Part shown: positions 15,635 to 30,600 of the stretch, in pieces
Position numbering within the stretch: the stretch's first letter is position 1
How the letters are laid out: each line of letters starts with the position of its first letter
NCBI GenBank assembly: GCA_035532215.1
Contig: DATKRK010000416.1
Location: 1 to 64,000 of the forward strand
Length of the DNA stretch: 64,000 nucleotides
From: JAICIG01 sp035532215
GTDB taxonomy: Bacteria > Planctomycetota > Planctomycetia > Pirellulales > JAICIG01
Reading direction: 5' to 3'
Made by a program: the position numbers and the translations under genes
Notes under the pieces: generated by a model
Database searches by the model: none
What the model was told of the DNA's origin: nothing
What the model saw: only the letters and a program-made list of their open reading frames with translations

Positions 15635-18600
15635 ATGGGGATGTGGAGCTCATGGCGCCCTATCCAGAATCCCGAGCAGGATCGCAATCGACGACGCGGC
15701 GCTCGCAGACGCGGACGGGCCGCCCGGCCGTTGGTCGGACGAGAGATGCTGTTGGAGCAATTCGAACAGCGCTTGATGCTGACCGGTCCGCAATTGATTT
15801 CGATCATTCCGGACGCCGGCGGTTTGCTCTTGCCCGGCGACACTTTGAACGTCGCTCCCAAGGAACTGACGTTTAATTTCGACCAGAATCAGACCATCAA
15901 CGCGGGAACTCTGGCCGGCATCGAACTGGTGCGCAGCGGCGGCGACGGCACGTTCGGCAACAGCAACGACGTGCAAATCACTCCGGGATTCATCGGCATC
16001 GGCACGCAGCCCAATACGGTCGTGATGCGCTTCAGCACGTCGCTGCCCGACGACCTGTACCAGATTACGATCGTCGGCTCCGGACCGAATGCGCTGACCA
16101 ACGCCTCCCAAGAGGCGTTCAACAACGGGGTCAACGAGAGCCAGGAATTCCGCTTGAACCTTGGCCCGCAGGTGCTGGCCGTCGTGCCGCAGCCAATCAG
16201 CCTGCCGGATCCGACGACGGGCGTGCGAACGCAAGCCGCGAACGAAATCGACGTCTACTTCAATCAGCGCTTGCAAGAGTGGGCCGGACATCCGGGCCAA
16301 CTCGATCCCGCCTTGTTCCAGTTGATCGCGACCAAGAACACGGCGACCACCGCCGACGATACGGTCTACGTGCTCGATCCGAACGTGTCGACGTCGACGC
16401 CCGCGGTCTTCGCTGACGGCACGACGCACGTGGCCGGGCAGGTTTACTATAACGCCGCGAACAACGAAGCGAGGTTGGTGTTCGGGCAAACGTCATCCGT
16501 GCCGGGCGCCATAAACCTGAATACGCTGGGCACGGGCTCTTTCCGGTTGCGGTTCGGCAACAGCGACCAGCCGCAGCAAGCTCCGCTGGTCGTTCCCGTG
16601 CCGCCCTCGCCCGACAATCCTTCGACGCCGGGCGGAACCGGCCCGGGCGACACCTTTTCCACGTCGATGGCCACCGGCGCCTTGGGCGACGGACAAACCA
16701 AGCTTTTCGACTCGTCGATCGCGCCCATGTCGGTCAACGCGGGATTGTTGTTCCCAGGCGGCGATTCGGCGCCGGGTACGCAGAACATCGCCGATCCGAC
16801 CAGCATTTCCGGCTTGGCGGCCTGGATCACTTCGCAAGGCATCCAAAACCACTTGATCGACGGCCGCTATACGTCGCCGGGCGGCGTAACGACGATTCCC
16901 TATAACTTCCAGGACATTTACGGCTCCGACGTCAACGGCAACCTGCTGCACAATCAGATCAGCACCACGCAGGAGCAGGATGTCCGCGATATCTTCAGCT
17001 TGTTCTCCTACTACAGCGGCGTGAATTTCGTGGAAACGCCGCACGACGGCATCACCTTCGCGGTGGGCGATATTCGCGCCGTGGCGCCGTCGGATCCGGC
17101 GACTTCGGTGAACGGGATCGAAGGCCCCACCAAAACGGCGCCCTTCGTGGCCATCGTCAACGGCAACGTCAATTGGGGCCAGAGCGAATACGGCGGCGCG
17201 TTCTTCGCCGTGGCCATGCACGAGATCGGCCATGCGCTGGGGCTGGGCAATTCCTACGATTTACCGGCGCCCAACGCAATGGGCTATACCGGAGTGACGG
17301 GCGGAGGCGAAGATCCCAATCAGCCGACCCAGCCGGCCAACCAGGTCGGCACGGCCGAACCTGCGCTGCCCGGCGCCGGCGACATCTCCGCATTGCAGTA
17401 TCTGTACAGCACTGACAGCAAAGACGTCGATCTCTACAAGTTCACGCTGACGCAACAAGGCGTGCTCAACGCCCAAACGATCGCCCAGCAACTGACGCCC
17501 ACCAGCAGTCTCAACACCGTCCTGACGCTGTACAACGAACTGACCTTGTTGGGCTTGCCCGCCAACGGCGGACAAGGCGTCAGCGACGGCCAGACGTTCT
17601 CCATCACCAGCACGAATCCCGGCGGCGTGACTGCGACGACGCAAACGTTCGAGTTCAACAGCGGGTTGTCGCTCACGCTGCCCGCCGGCGGGGTCGTAGA
17701 CGGGCGAACCTTCTCGCTCAGCGACGGCACGCACACCGTGCGATTCGAATTTGCCGTCAATGGTCGTCAGTTATCGCCCGGAGACACGAACACGCCGATC
17801 GACTACAACGCCAACGACTCGCTCGACACGATCGCCGGCGACGTCGTGCAAGCCATCAATTCGGCCGTCAAGAACGCCGGGCTCGGCGTCACCGCCCAAG
17901 GCTCGCAAACCATCGACGCAACCTACAGCGGCAGCGGCGCGATCAACATCGGCGGCGACGCCAACACGACGTTCAGCGCGCAAAATGCGGGCTTGACGAT
18001 CAGCGGAAACGTGAACGTGCAGGCCGGGCACATCCTCGTTCGTTATGCGCCTGCCGACACGCAGCACGATCTGGCGATCGCCATCGCCAACGCCATTACC
18101 GGCGCCGCCGTGTCGCTCGGCAACCCGAACGGATTGAACGTCTCCGCAACGGCGGAACTCAACCAGGTGCAATTGCAAGGCCCGATCAGCCTGGACATCA
18201 GCGGCTCGCCGACGTTGACGTCCTCGATCCAGCGCTCGATCATTTCGCGCAACGACGATTTCATCGGCACGGACTCGCTGATCAACCTGAACCTGACGCC
18301 GGGCGTGTATTACATCGGCGTGAGCAGTTCGGGAAATACGAACTACGACCCCAACATCACCGACAGCGGCTGGGGCGGCGCCAGCAACGGCATGTACGAA
18401 CTGCGGCTGAACTTCCAGGCCACGCCTTCGACTCCGACGAATCCGGCGAAGGCCAGCTTGGACAGCTACGTCGCGCCGGTCGATACCGGGCTCAATGCGC
18501 TCGGCCAGGACGCTCCGCAGCCTCTCGACGGCGACGCCAACGGCACGCCGGGCGGAACCTACAACTTCTGGTTCAACGTCACCAATCCGACCAGTACGAT

Positions 18601-21600
18601 CTACGTCGACAAGACGCCGCCCAAGCCGGGAGATATCAGCGGACCGCTGGGCTCGCTTACGAATCCGTTCACGACGATTCAAGCCGCCTTGAATTCCGGC
18701 CTGCTGGTTGCCGGAACGAACTTGCGGATCGAAGGCAACGAAGGCGCCAGCTTCGTACTGCCGCTCTCGGCGAAGCCGTTTGCCGTGGGACAGCAGTTTA
18801 CGGTGAGCGCGGGCACGGTCAGCGCCGTGTTCGAATTCACCAGCAGCGGCGCCGCCGCCAACGGCCAGTTGCTGCCCGACGGCAACTATGCCGTCGCCTT
18901 GCCCGCAACCTACACTCCGCTCGGCGCCGCCTTCGCCGTTCAAAACGCCATTCAAAACGTGTTCCCGAGCTCGTCGCCGCAGGGGGACGCCAGCGGCGAC
19001 ATCCAGGTCGCGCTATCGAGCGACTCCGCGAACGAGTACGTCAACCTGACCGGCAAGCTGCGAATTACGCTGGGCATCGATCCGCCGCCGGCGACCGCCT
19101 TGTCGACCCAGCCCCACGCGGCGGGCGGAACCGACCTGGTCGTGCCGCTCGGCGCGGCGCCGATCGTGGCCGGCCAGACTTTCCAAATCGTCGCCGGAAC
19201 GGTCACTGCAAAGTTCGAATTCGCCAGCGGCGCCGGGATCTCTCCCGGTCAGCTTCTGACCGACGGCAATTACGCGGTCGTGCTGCCGGCGACTTATTCG
19301 GCGCAGAACGTCGCCGCCGCGCTGCAGGCGGCGATTGCGGCTTCGCCGTTGTCAGGGGCGGCGGCGGGCAATGTCGTGGTCTCGGTCACCAACGATTTAA
19401 CCAACTACTACGCGACGCTGACCGGCAGTCTGTCGATTTCAGTGACCGTGCTCTCGACGCCCGCCACGCCGATGTCGTTCAAGTACAGCGACGTGGCGTA
19501 TCAAATCGGCGCCAACAACGCCGCCAACCAATTCCAGCCGCTGGCCGACGGCGCTACGTTCGACGTGCCGCGGGGCGTGACGGTGATGATCGATCCCGGC
19601 GCCGAGTTCAAGATGAGCAAGTCGATCATCGACGTCGGCAGTTCGGCTCAAGGCATCGATCGCAGCCAAGGCTCGTTGCAAGTTCTGGGCATTCCCGGCA
19701 ACCAGGTGATTTTCACCTCGTTCGCCGACGATACCGTCGGCGGCCAAACCGAATTTCCCGACACGGCGCCGACCCGCGGCGATTGGGGCGGGTTGGCGTT
19801 CCGCAACGACTCGGGGTTGGAGCCGCTGGGCATTTTCGTGAATTACGTCGACGAAGCCAATCTTCGCTACGGCGGCGGCCAGGTCTCCGTCAACGGCACG
19901 CCGTCGGTGTTCAACGCCGTCGACATGGAATCCGCCCGGCCGACGGTCACCAACAACATCATCGTCGACAGCGCGCAGGCGCCTATTTCCGCGACGCCCA
20001 ACAGCTTCGAAAAAACTCAGTTCCAGCAGAACGTGCGGCTCACGGCCGCGGCCGGCAGCGCCATCGTGGACGGGCAGACGTTCCAAATTCACGGCGCCAC
20101 TTTCGAGTTCATCAACGTCAATAACCCGCAGAACTCGGCCGGCAACGGCAAGTACAAGAGCCTGCCCGGCGTGGTCCAAGTCTTGTATCACAGCGGCTTT
20201 TCCGGCCCGACCGATACCGACGTGCAGGTGGCGTTGGAAATCGCCGAAGCCATCAACGGCGCGCAACAGCTTTCGCACCCCGCCGTCCAGGCGGCCGTGA
20301 CGGGCAATCAAGTGACGATCACCAACGTGACGTCGGTCGATTCGCCGGTGGCGCTCGACGTGCCCTTCTCCGGCAGCCAATCGGGCTTGAACGGCGAGAC
20401 GTTCGCTATCAAGGGCACGGTTTTCGAATTCTTCAGCGGCGATGCGTTTCAAGTTCCCGCCAACGGCGGCACGGGCATCGCCGACGGCGCCACGTTCACG
20501 ATCACCCAAGGCGCCAACGCCGTCACCTTCGAGTTCGCAGCCAACGGCCGCACGCTGACCGACGGCCACGTGGCGATCGATTACAACAACAATCCGGGCG
20601 CGACCGTTCCGCTGGTCGACACGATGGACACGCTGGCCCGCGAGGTCGTGCAGGCGATCAACGCGCAGGCCGCCGCCGGCGCGTTCGGCGCCGGCTCGCC
20701 CATCTCGGCGGCCTACAGCGGCAAGGGCGTGATCAGCATCGGCAGCAACGCCAGCACCAGCTACAGCCTAGGCGGCAGCGGCTTGACGCTGCTGGCGGGC
20801 GCCAACCAGGCGCCGTTGACCCCGAATAACGTGCTGGTTCACTTCAATCCGGCCGACACGTCGTTGGCTTTAGCCCAAGAAATGGCCGCGGCGATCAATG
20901 CGGCGCAGATCGACGGCGGCACGGGCCAGCTCGTCTATGCCGAAGCGGTGCAGTCGGGCGCCACGGCGCGCGTCGACCTGATGTACAGCTCCGACGTCAA
21001 TCTCTCGGCGCCCGGCTCCGCCCCGCTCACGATGAGCCTGCTGACGCCGCTGACGATCAACACGGTCCCCGGCAGCCAATTGTCGGAGGGCGACACGTTC
21101 ACGGTCAACGGCAAGACGTTCGAATTCGACAGCGGCTACACGCTAACCGTGCCGCAGAACCTGGCCCTGGCGGCGCCGCAGAGTTTCAGCATCAGCGATG
21201 GAACGAATACCATCGACTTCGATTTCAACGGCCCCTCGCCCGCCCGACAGGACCACGTGAACATCCCCTATTCGCCGGGCGAAACGCGCGATCAATTGGC
21301 GCAAGACATCGTCACGGCGATCAATAATTCGGGCCTCAAGGGCATCTTTGCCACGTGGCTCGGCTCTTTGGGGGGCCAATACACAGGCCAAGTGAACATC
21401 GGCGGCGTCGCCGCCAGCACCCTGCCCGGCGCGCCGGCCGCTACGCAGGTGAACACGAACGTCGTCTACGACAATTCGGCTCTCACGCGGAGCGGCTCGC
21501 CCGGTTTCACGGGCTTTACATCCGGCGACGTGTTGACCGTGCCGGATCTGAGCGCGGCGACGGGTTTGCGCAGCTTTCTGATCAGCGACGGCACGAAGAC

Positions 21601-24600
21601 CGTCACGTTCGATTTCAACGGCGCGCCCCAGGTCGGGCACGTGAACATTCCCTTTACGCCGGGGACCGACACGGCCGATACGATCGCCCAGGCCATGGTC
21701 GCCGCCGTCAATGCCCAGAGCTTCTTCGGGGTCTACGCGACGTGGCTGGGGCAATTCGGCTCGGCGTACACGGGCCAGGTGAATCTGGAAGGGGTCATCA
21801 AAGGCACGGCCAATTCGTTGCAGTATCCGGCCACGCTGGTCACGGCCAACACCGGCGGACCGCCCACGCCCACCACTCCCGCCTTGCAGCTCACCGGCCA
21901 GCCCGGCTTTACGGGCCTGACCGCCGGCTACGTTTTAAGCTTGCCCAGCACGCTCTCGCCGTCGGGCGTCGATAGCTTCGAAATCAGCGACGGCGTGAAG
22001 GACGTTACTTTCGATTTCAACGGTCCGGCCCAGCCGGGACACGTCATCATCGCCTATACCAGCGGCGAGACCCCCGACCAATTGGCCCAGGGCATCGTCA
22101 CGGCCATCAATGCTCAGGGTTTCTTTGGCGTACACGCCACCTGGCTGGGCCAGTTCGGCACGTTGTACGCGGGCCAGATCAGCATCGAAGGCGTGGTAGC
22201 GGGCAGCGTGAACGGCAACGCCTATCCGGCCACGTCGGTCACCGCCGATATTCCGGCCGCCGTCGGCGACCCGCTGATTCTTTCCGGGCAGCCCGGCGCC
22301 GATCACACCGGCGGCATTCCGGCGCCCTTCGTGCCGACCGACAGCGCCTCGACGATCGCCAGCGAAATCGGGGCGGCCGTCAGCGGTTCGGGCCTCGATG
22401 TTTCGGCGAACTCCAACACGGCCGGCGCCGGCACGGTGACGTTCCAAAACGTCGACTCGCTGGTTCCCAGCCCGCTCGTGATGCAGCCCTCGCCCGAGCC
22501 GATCGCGTATCAACTGCAAAACGTGTTTTCGTTCGGCGCCGACACATTGCCGCTGGCGGTGTCCAACGACATTTTCACGGCCGACTATCAACGCATCGGC
22601 CCCGAGGTCCACGGCAACGTGCTGGCTTTGCCGCAACCCAAAGTGCTCTCGATCGGTTCCCCAGGGCAGGTGCAGGACGGGCAGCAGTTCGTCATCAATA
22701 ACCTGGGCTTCGAATTCGACAACAACAACACGACGACGGCGGGCTACCATGCGGTGTCGTTCACCGCGGCCCAGTTGGCGGCGCCCAATGCGCTCGATTT
22801 GCTGGCCGAAGACGTGGCGGCGGCGATCAACGCGGCCAGCAATCCGGCGAGCCCGCAATATGTGCAGGGCTTCAACGTCACCGCCACGATCGGCTCATTG
22901 GGCTCGGGCCAGGTGATTCTGTCGTCGAACGCGGCCAACGCGGCGGTCGTTACGAACGGCGCACCGCTGTCGATCAAGCAGTCGATCGTGGAGAACACGA
23001 TCAACGGCCTGTTCGTGAACATCCGCACCAACTTGGGCAAGTCGATCGATACGCTGGACGTATCGGCGGAGTTCAACGCCACCGACATCCCGTACGTCAT
23101 TACCTCGAATTTGGAAATCACCGGCGAGACGGGCGGGCCGCTGGGCACGACCGGCCGCGAAAGCGCCCGGCTGCAGGTCGATCCGGGCGTGGTGGTCAAG
23201 ATGCTCGGTTCGCGGATCGAAGTCGGCATGGGCGCCAACTTCGTGGCCGAGGCCGACCAGAACCATCGCGTGATCTTCACGTCGCTGTTCGACGACACGT
23301 TCGGCGGGGGCGGCACGTTCTACACCAACGGCGACGATCAGAATCCCACCCCGCCGCAAGCCGCGGCCCCCGGCGATTGGGGCGGCATTTATTTCTCGCC
23401 CACTTCCAAGGGCAGCATCGACCACGCGCTGATCACCTACGCCGGCGGCTCGATTCCGATCGAGGGCGGGTTCGACAGCTTCAACGCCATCGAAATTCAT
23501 CAGGCCCAGGTTCGCATCACGAACTCTTCGTTGCTGAGCAACGCCAGCGGCAAGTCCTCGGGAACGCGCAACGGCCGCGGCGCCAACGACGCGGCCGTGA
23601 TCTACGTGATCGACGCGCAGCCCGTGCTCGTGAACAACATCGTGCAGAACAACCAGGGCGCCGCGATCAGCGTCAACGTGAACTCGCTGAACAATGCGCT
23701 CACGCCGGACTGGGGTCGCAGCACAGGCGTCATCGACAGCTTCACGCAGTTCGCCGACAACTACGGCCCGCTGGTGCGGCTCAACAAGCTGGGCAATAAC
23801 TCCATCAACGGCATGCTGGTTCGCGGCGGCACGCTCAACACGGCTTCGATCTGGGACGACACCGACATCGTCCACGTCGTGGAAAGCGAGATCGACACCA
23901 CGAATTACGCCACCAACGGCGGTTTGCGGCTGCAAAGCAACTCGACGCAAAGCCTGGTGGTCAAGCTGCTGGGCGCCAGCGCCGGCTTCACCGCCACGGG
24001 AGTCGCCTCGAACATCACCGATCGGATCGGCGGCACGCTGCAAATCATCGGCACGGCCGGACATCCGGTGGTCTTGACTTCGCTGTACGACAACAACGTC
24101 GGCGCCGGCCTGACGCCGGGCGACCGGCCCGACAACGTCACGCTCAACGGCAATACCACGAAGCCTTCGCCGGGCGATTGGAACTCGGTCCTGTTCGACC
24201 AGTACGCCAACGACAACAACGTCGCGGTCATCAACGAGGCCGAAAGCACGTTTACCGGCGGACAAGGCACGGACAATACGCCGGGCGCCGCGCAAAACCT
24301 CGGCGCGCTGGCGCCCAATCTGAAAAGCGGCGACGACAAACAACGGCTGGGCTACGTCGTTCACGGCTTCATCAGTCCGGACGACACTCACGACATGGAC
24401 GTCTACAGCTTTTCCGCGGCGCCCGGCACGCAGGTCTGGCTCGATTTGGGCAACACTTCGATGGCGCTCGACGCCGTGCTGGAATTGGTCGATGCCAACG
24501 GCAACGTGCTCGCCCGCAGCGACAACTCGGTGCTCGAACAAGAGGACGCGATCCAGGCGGGTAATCCGCTCGTGGCCGGCCCGCTGTTGAGCGGCTTGAT

Positions 24601-27600
24601 TCCGGGCGGCACGAACCTGGCTCAGCCGATGCAGAGCACCACGTTCCAGAGCAACGTGTATCCCGCGTCCAACGTGCACGATTTCGGCTCGATCAATCCG
24701 CGCGATCCGGGCATGCGGGTCGTTCTGCCCGGCGGGCCGCTGCAGCAGGGTCAGTCGAATCCGACGTATTACGTGCGGGTTTACAGCCGCGGCCCGAACT
24801 CGAATCCCTACGTCAATTCGCCGGCGCCCGGCCAATCGGCGCCTGCCGAGAGCAACGGGCTCACGAGCGGCGCCTACGACCTGCAAGTCCGTTTGCAAGA
24901 GACGACGCAGGTCGCCGGCTCGGTCGTGCGGTTTGCTTCGATCAACTACGCCAAAGACGGCATCACCGTGCTCGGCCAGCCGGATCACTCGCCGTTGGCC
25001 GGGCAATCCGTTTCGAGCGGCTCCAATAACGTGACGATTACGGTGCCGCCCTCGCCGTTCGGCTCGACCGACCCGACCTACTTCCCCGGTCAAGCCAACG
25101 GTCCGGCTGCCGCGCAGAACCTGGGCGACCTGCTCACGACCGACACCAGTTCGCTGAGCGTCGGCGGAAATCTGACCGATCCCGGCCAGGTCGATTGGTA
25201 CTCGTTCACGCTGAACTACGACTTGATGCAGGCGATCCAGCACGTCAACGGCGCCGACAAGACGTTCTCTACGATTTTCGACATTGGCTATGCCGACGGG
25301 TTGACGCGGCCCGATACGACGCTTTCGGTGTTCAACCAATACGGTCAATTGATCCTCAGCGGCCGCGATTCGAACATTTCCGACCAGCAGCCGCAGCCGG
25401 GAGCGGGCGCCGACACGTCGAACCTCAGCCACGGCTCGTTCGGCACGCTCGATTCGTACATCGGCTCGGCGCAGTTGCCGACCGGCTACGCGAATGGAAC
25501 CACGCCCGGCTCGCTCGCCGGGCAGAATCCCGTTGGGTTGAACAGCTACACCTACTACGTCGCGGTCAGTTCCAATGCGACCTTGCCGACGGCGATGGAC
25601 GCGACGTTCAACGCCAACAGCGCCAATCCGCTGGTGCGTCTGGAACCGCTCGAAGGTTTCAAGCGAATTGTCGAAGATCACATCGGCTTTACCGGCTACA
25701 CCAGCGGCAACGCGCTGTTCAACAGCGGCAACCTCACCTCGGGCAACCAGTCTTCGGGCAACACGATGGCCCCCCAAGACGGCGCGCTGCTGCCGATTCA
25801 GACCGTGGCCGATTTGCAGCAGCACGTCGTGCCGTACACGCTCGACAACGTCGTCGGCTACGCGGTCACCGACAATCATCTTTACACGATCAATCCCGCC
25901 ACCGGTCAGCAGGAAACGGACGTCTCAGCCTTGGCGACCGACCAGCCGCCCAACGGAGTCTGGAAAGACATCTCGATCCGCAACGACGGCAAGATGTTCG
26001 GCTATCGCACCGCGTACGATACCACCGGCAACTCGGGTTATTTCTACCAAATCGATCCAGGCACCGGAGCGCAGACGCTGCTCGGCGGCGACGGCGCCGC
26101 GGGCAAATGGGGCTTGAGCAAGGAAGTCGACTCCATGGTCTGGACGGGAGACGGCTTCAACAACTCGTACAAATTATTTTTTTCGATCAGGGCGGCTAAC
26201 GGAATTTCGGCGCTGGTGCGGGCCAATCCGGACACGGGCGACACGACCCAGACGCCGCCATACGGGTTGTACGGCTACATGGAGACGGGGCTGCAAAACG
26301 GCATCAAGATCGAATCGCTGGCTGCGCAGGACGCCAACAAAAACCCCCAGATCTTCGAAGGCCAATCGTTCCAGCTCACCGATCTGGCCGGGCGCACGAT
26401 TACCTTCGTGTTTCACAACACGGCCAACCCGCCGCTGCCGCCGCCGCCGGCCGGCGCCGCGTATATCGACTTCGCCAGCGGCGACAGCGCGGACACGGTT
26501 GGCATGGAAATCGACTCTGCGATCAATCAGGCTTTCTTTGCGTTAGGCGCCCCGGTCAATCCCCCGGCAAACTACAAGCCGTTGACGGCCAACTATTCGT
26601 TTGCCGGCACGGCCAAACCGATCCAGCCGGGAGAGGTCGACGTCAACAACGTGGCCTCGGAAGACTTTTCGAACGCCTCGCAATTCAACGTCACTTCGAC
26701 CGGCGTCGGCGGTTACATCACCGGCATGGCTTTGGATCCCACCACCGGCGAAATCTATTGCGTGAGTTCCAACGGCGGCGTCTACGTGATGGATGGCCCC
26801 AATCCGGGCAGCATGCGGTACTTGGGTGCTTCGCAAGTTTTCACCAAAGCCGGCTATTCGTTCACCGGTTTGAACGTCGGTCCCCAAGACTTGGATTGGA
26901 ATGGCGACGGCACGCCGGGCGACCTGCGCCATGTGTTGATCGCCAGCGCCGACGTCGCCGGCGGCGGCAGCGTCTTGACGGCCATCTCGATGGACGATCT
27001 GGCGGCGGGCAATATCTTCAATTCGCAGCCTATCCAGGCCGGCGCGCCGGTGGCCATCTTCGACGTGCCGGGCGTCGACCAGAACGGCTTGAGCGGACCG
27101 ACGGGCTCGTACACCGACAATACGCCGCTGGCCGAGACGGGCGCGACCGGGATCGCCCTGTCGCCGCTGGACTTCAATCTCTGGCACCCGACCTTCACGC
27201 GTTGGGCCGATCCGGGCCACGGCATCCCCAACACCTATTCCAACAGCCGCGTCGGCGGCTTCCCCACTTCGGTCACCAGCGGCGACGTCAACTTCAGCAC
27301 GAACGGATCGGCGGGCGGCGAAGTGGCCGGCGGCGTAAGCTTCTACTTCGGCATGGACAACTACATGCCGGAGCCCGCGAACTATTTCGGCTACAACGGC
27401 ATCGACGCCCAGTACGGCGTGCTCGACACGAATACGCAGAAGAATCTGACCTATCAAACGAATTCGGCCGCAAGTCCGGTGATCCGCCAGACGTACAATC
27501 TGCCGGGCGGCGCCGACGGCATCCTGGAAACGAACGGATTCAGCCTGGCGGGCTACTCGTCGGCCGACAAGCCGACGTTGTACTTCAACTATTACCTCGA

Positions 27601-30600
27601 CACGAACAACAACAATACCAAGGGCGTGACGCCGGGATTTAACGACTTCACCCAGGCAGCGCGGGTCTACGCTTCGGCCGACGGCGGCAAGACCTGGCAG
27701 TTGATGGCCACGAACGACGCGACACGGACGTACTACGACACCAACACGAACATCACGGGTCAATTGGGCGAATTGCCGCAGTTCGCCACCGCTTCGGCCG
27801 ACGTGCCGGCCACCACGCTCAACGGCCAGCCGGTCGTCGATCCGCGGCAGCAGACGCAGCAACTGTTCAACAGCACGGGCACGTGGCGGCAGGCCCGCAT
27901 CGACTTGGGCAATTTCGCCGGTCAACAGAACATCTTGCTGCGGTTCGATTTCCACACCTCGGGCAGTTCCGACATCTACTCGTCGTACAATCCCCAGTTC
28001 GTGCAGGGCGATCAATACGGCAATCCGACCAAACCGACCCGCGCGCAGAACCTGCAGCACGAAGGGTTTTACATCGACGACATCATCGTGGGTCTGGCCG
28101 AGCGCGGCGAGCAAGTGACCAACAGTCCGGCGGGTCAGACGCAATTCTTCACTACGCCGCAGAACCCCAATTTCGGCGCTCCGACCGAAACGCTGACGGG
28201 CCAGTACCAATTGCAGATTCGCCCGGGCCAGGCGACGGGCCAGACGATCAATCCCAACAACAGCGCGATCGAGCTCAATCCCAATCAGTTCGACGTGAAC
28301 GATCGTCTGACCTCGGGATACACGTTGGTTGCCCCCGAAGGACACTTCAACCAGTCGATTACCAAGACGTTGCCGTCCTTCAATCTCGCCACGCAAGCCT
28401 ACTCCGTGCCGACCCAGACGTACACCTTCCAAAACTTGCCGACGCCGACGGGCGGCGGCACGCTCACGATCAGCGGCGTCGGCGACCTGGAAGGCATTCT
28501 GGAATATCTCAAGCTCGACGGCATCGGCGACGTTTCGGTCACGCAAAACGTGTTCTTCAGCCAGGCGCAGGCCGACAAGGCCCAGCAGGGGCAATTCATC
28601 ACCAGCACGCAGATTCACCTGTCGCAGGCGCAACTGCTCAAGCTGCTCGCCGCGGGCGGCGGCAACTCGATTCAGTTCAACTTGACCCCGCAAACTCCGA
28701 TCGACGGCGCCAACACCAACAATCTCGACCTCAACAACACGAATCCGGCTACCCAAGTCAACAGCCTGCTGCAGTTGAACGTGACGCTCGACTACGCGTC
28801 GGCGCCTTACGACGGGCAGACGTTCACCATCAGCGACGGCGTGAACCAGGCGGTGTTCGAACTCGACGACAACAATTCGCTGGTCAATCCCAGCGACATC
28901 CGCGTCGCTTTCGATCCCACGTTCACGGCCGCTCAATTGGCCCAAGCGATGGCGGCGGCGATCAATCAGCAGACGCTGCTCAAGGTCACGGCCAGCACTG
29001 CGGACGCTGCGGGCAACAACGCCGCGTCCAACACCAACGATACCAACGACCGCGTGAACCTGTTCGGCGCGGCGTGGGTGCAGGTCGGCATGCCGCAGGT
29101 CACGGTCAGCGGGGCCGGGGCCGCGTCGCCGCCGCCCAATACGATCGGCAACGCGTTCAAGACGACGCTCGACTCGGCCGCTTCCAGCGGAAACCGCGCG
29201 TTCAACGGCTACGGCGAGTTGGGCAACGCCGCCGGCACGTCGGGCATCAGCAATCCAAGAGACGTGAACCTGTACCAGGTTCACTTGAACGCTGGCGACG
29301 CTTTGACCGTGCAGCTCAACTCGGGCAGCATTTTGTCGTCGCTGCAGCCCTACTTGCGAATTTTCGACGCGGCCGGCAACGAGGTGGGAAATTCGAGCAC
29401 GCTCACGCAATTGCCCACGTTGCCCGACGGCAGCGGCTTTCCGCCGAACGCCTTCGTGGCTCCCGATCCGTACTACACGTTCACGGCGCAGAGCACAGGC
29501 GACTATTACATCGGGGTCAGCGGGGCGGGCAACCTGCTCTACGATCCGACGAAGCCGCCTGCGGCCTGGACCGCCACGACGCCGAATCCGGCGGGCAGCA
29601 CGGGCTACTACCAGATTCACATCAGCGTCGGGTCCATCAACGTCCGCGGCGTCGTGCCGCCGGCCACGCCCTCGTTCTCGTTCTTCCCGCCCAATTACGA
29701 ACCGGGCCAGCCGGTCAACGAGGGCACGCTGTCGTACCAAGGCCAGTTGCAATTGCCGACGAGCACCGGCAACCCGTACACTGGCGACCCGAACATCGGC
29801 GACGACGGCACGATCCGCGTGCTCAAGTACGATTACACCGGCGACGCGCAGGTGGTCGCGCCGCAAGGCTCGTTGATTCTGGAAAGCAACCAAATCACCA
29901 ATTCGAGCGACGTCGGCATCCTGGTCAGCTCCGCGCCGCGCGAAGGGCTCCTCGGGCAGCCGAACCCGAATCTGCCGCACCAAGGCGGCGTGGTCAATAC
30001 GCCGGTGCTGAACAGCGCGCGGCTCGTGCCGGGCGTGGTCGTCGAGAACAATCTCGTCACCAACTTCGGCAACGCGGGCATCCAGTTCAGCGGCGACACC
30101 AACCCGGCCGGCGCCCCGCTGGCGGCAGTTCCCTTCGGGCGACTCATCAACAACACGGTCTACGGCGGCTTGCAGGCCACCGGGAAGGTCGGCATTTTGG
30201 TGTCCAACAACGCCAGCCCGACCGTCGTCAATAACATCGTGGCGAACACGCAGTTGGGCATTTCCGTCGACGCTTCGTCGCAGGCTCTGCCGAGCCCGCC
30301 CGTGCTGGGCGCCAATCTGTTTAGCGGCAACGCCAAAAACACCAACCTGGGCAATCCGGCACAGTACCCCAACGGCGATCCGGGCAGCAACGGCATCGTG
30401 CTGACCGCCGGCCAGCCGCTGTTCACCAATCCGGCCTTGGGCAACTTCTATCTGAAGGAGTATTCGCCCGCCATCGACAGCTCGCTCAACTCTTTGGTCG
30501 ATCGGCCGCAGATGACCGCGGTGACGGGTCCGCTGGGCATTTCGCCTTCGCCGATCCTGGCCCCGGACACGGACATGAACGGTCAATTGCGCGTGGACGA

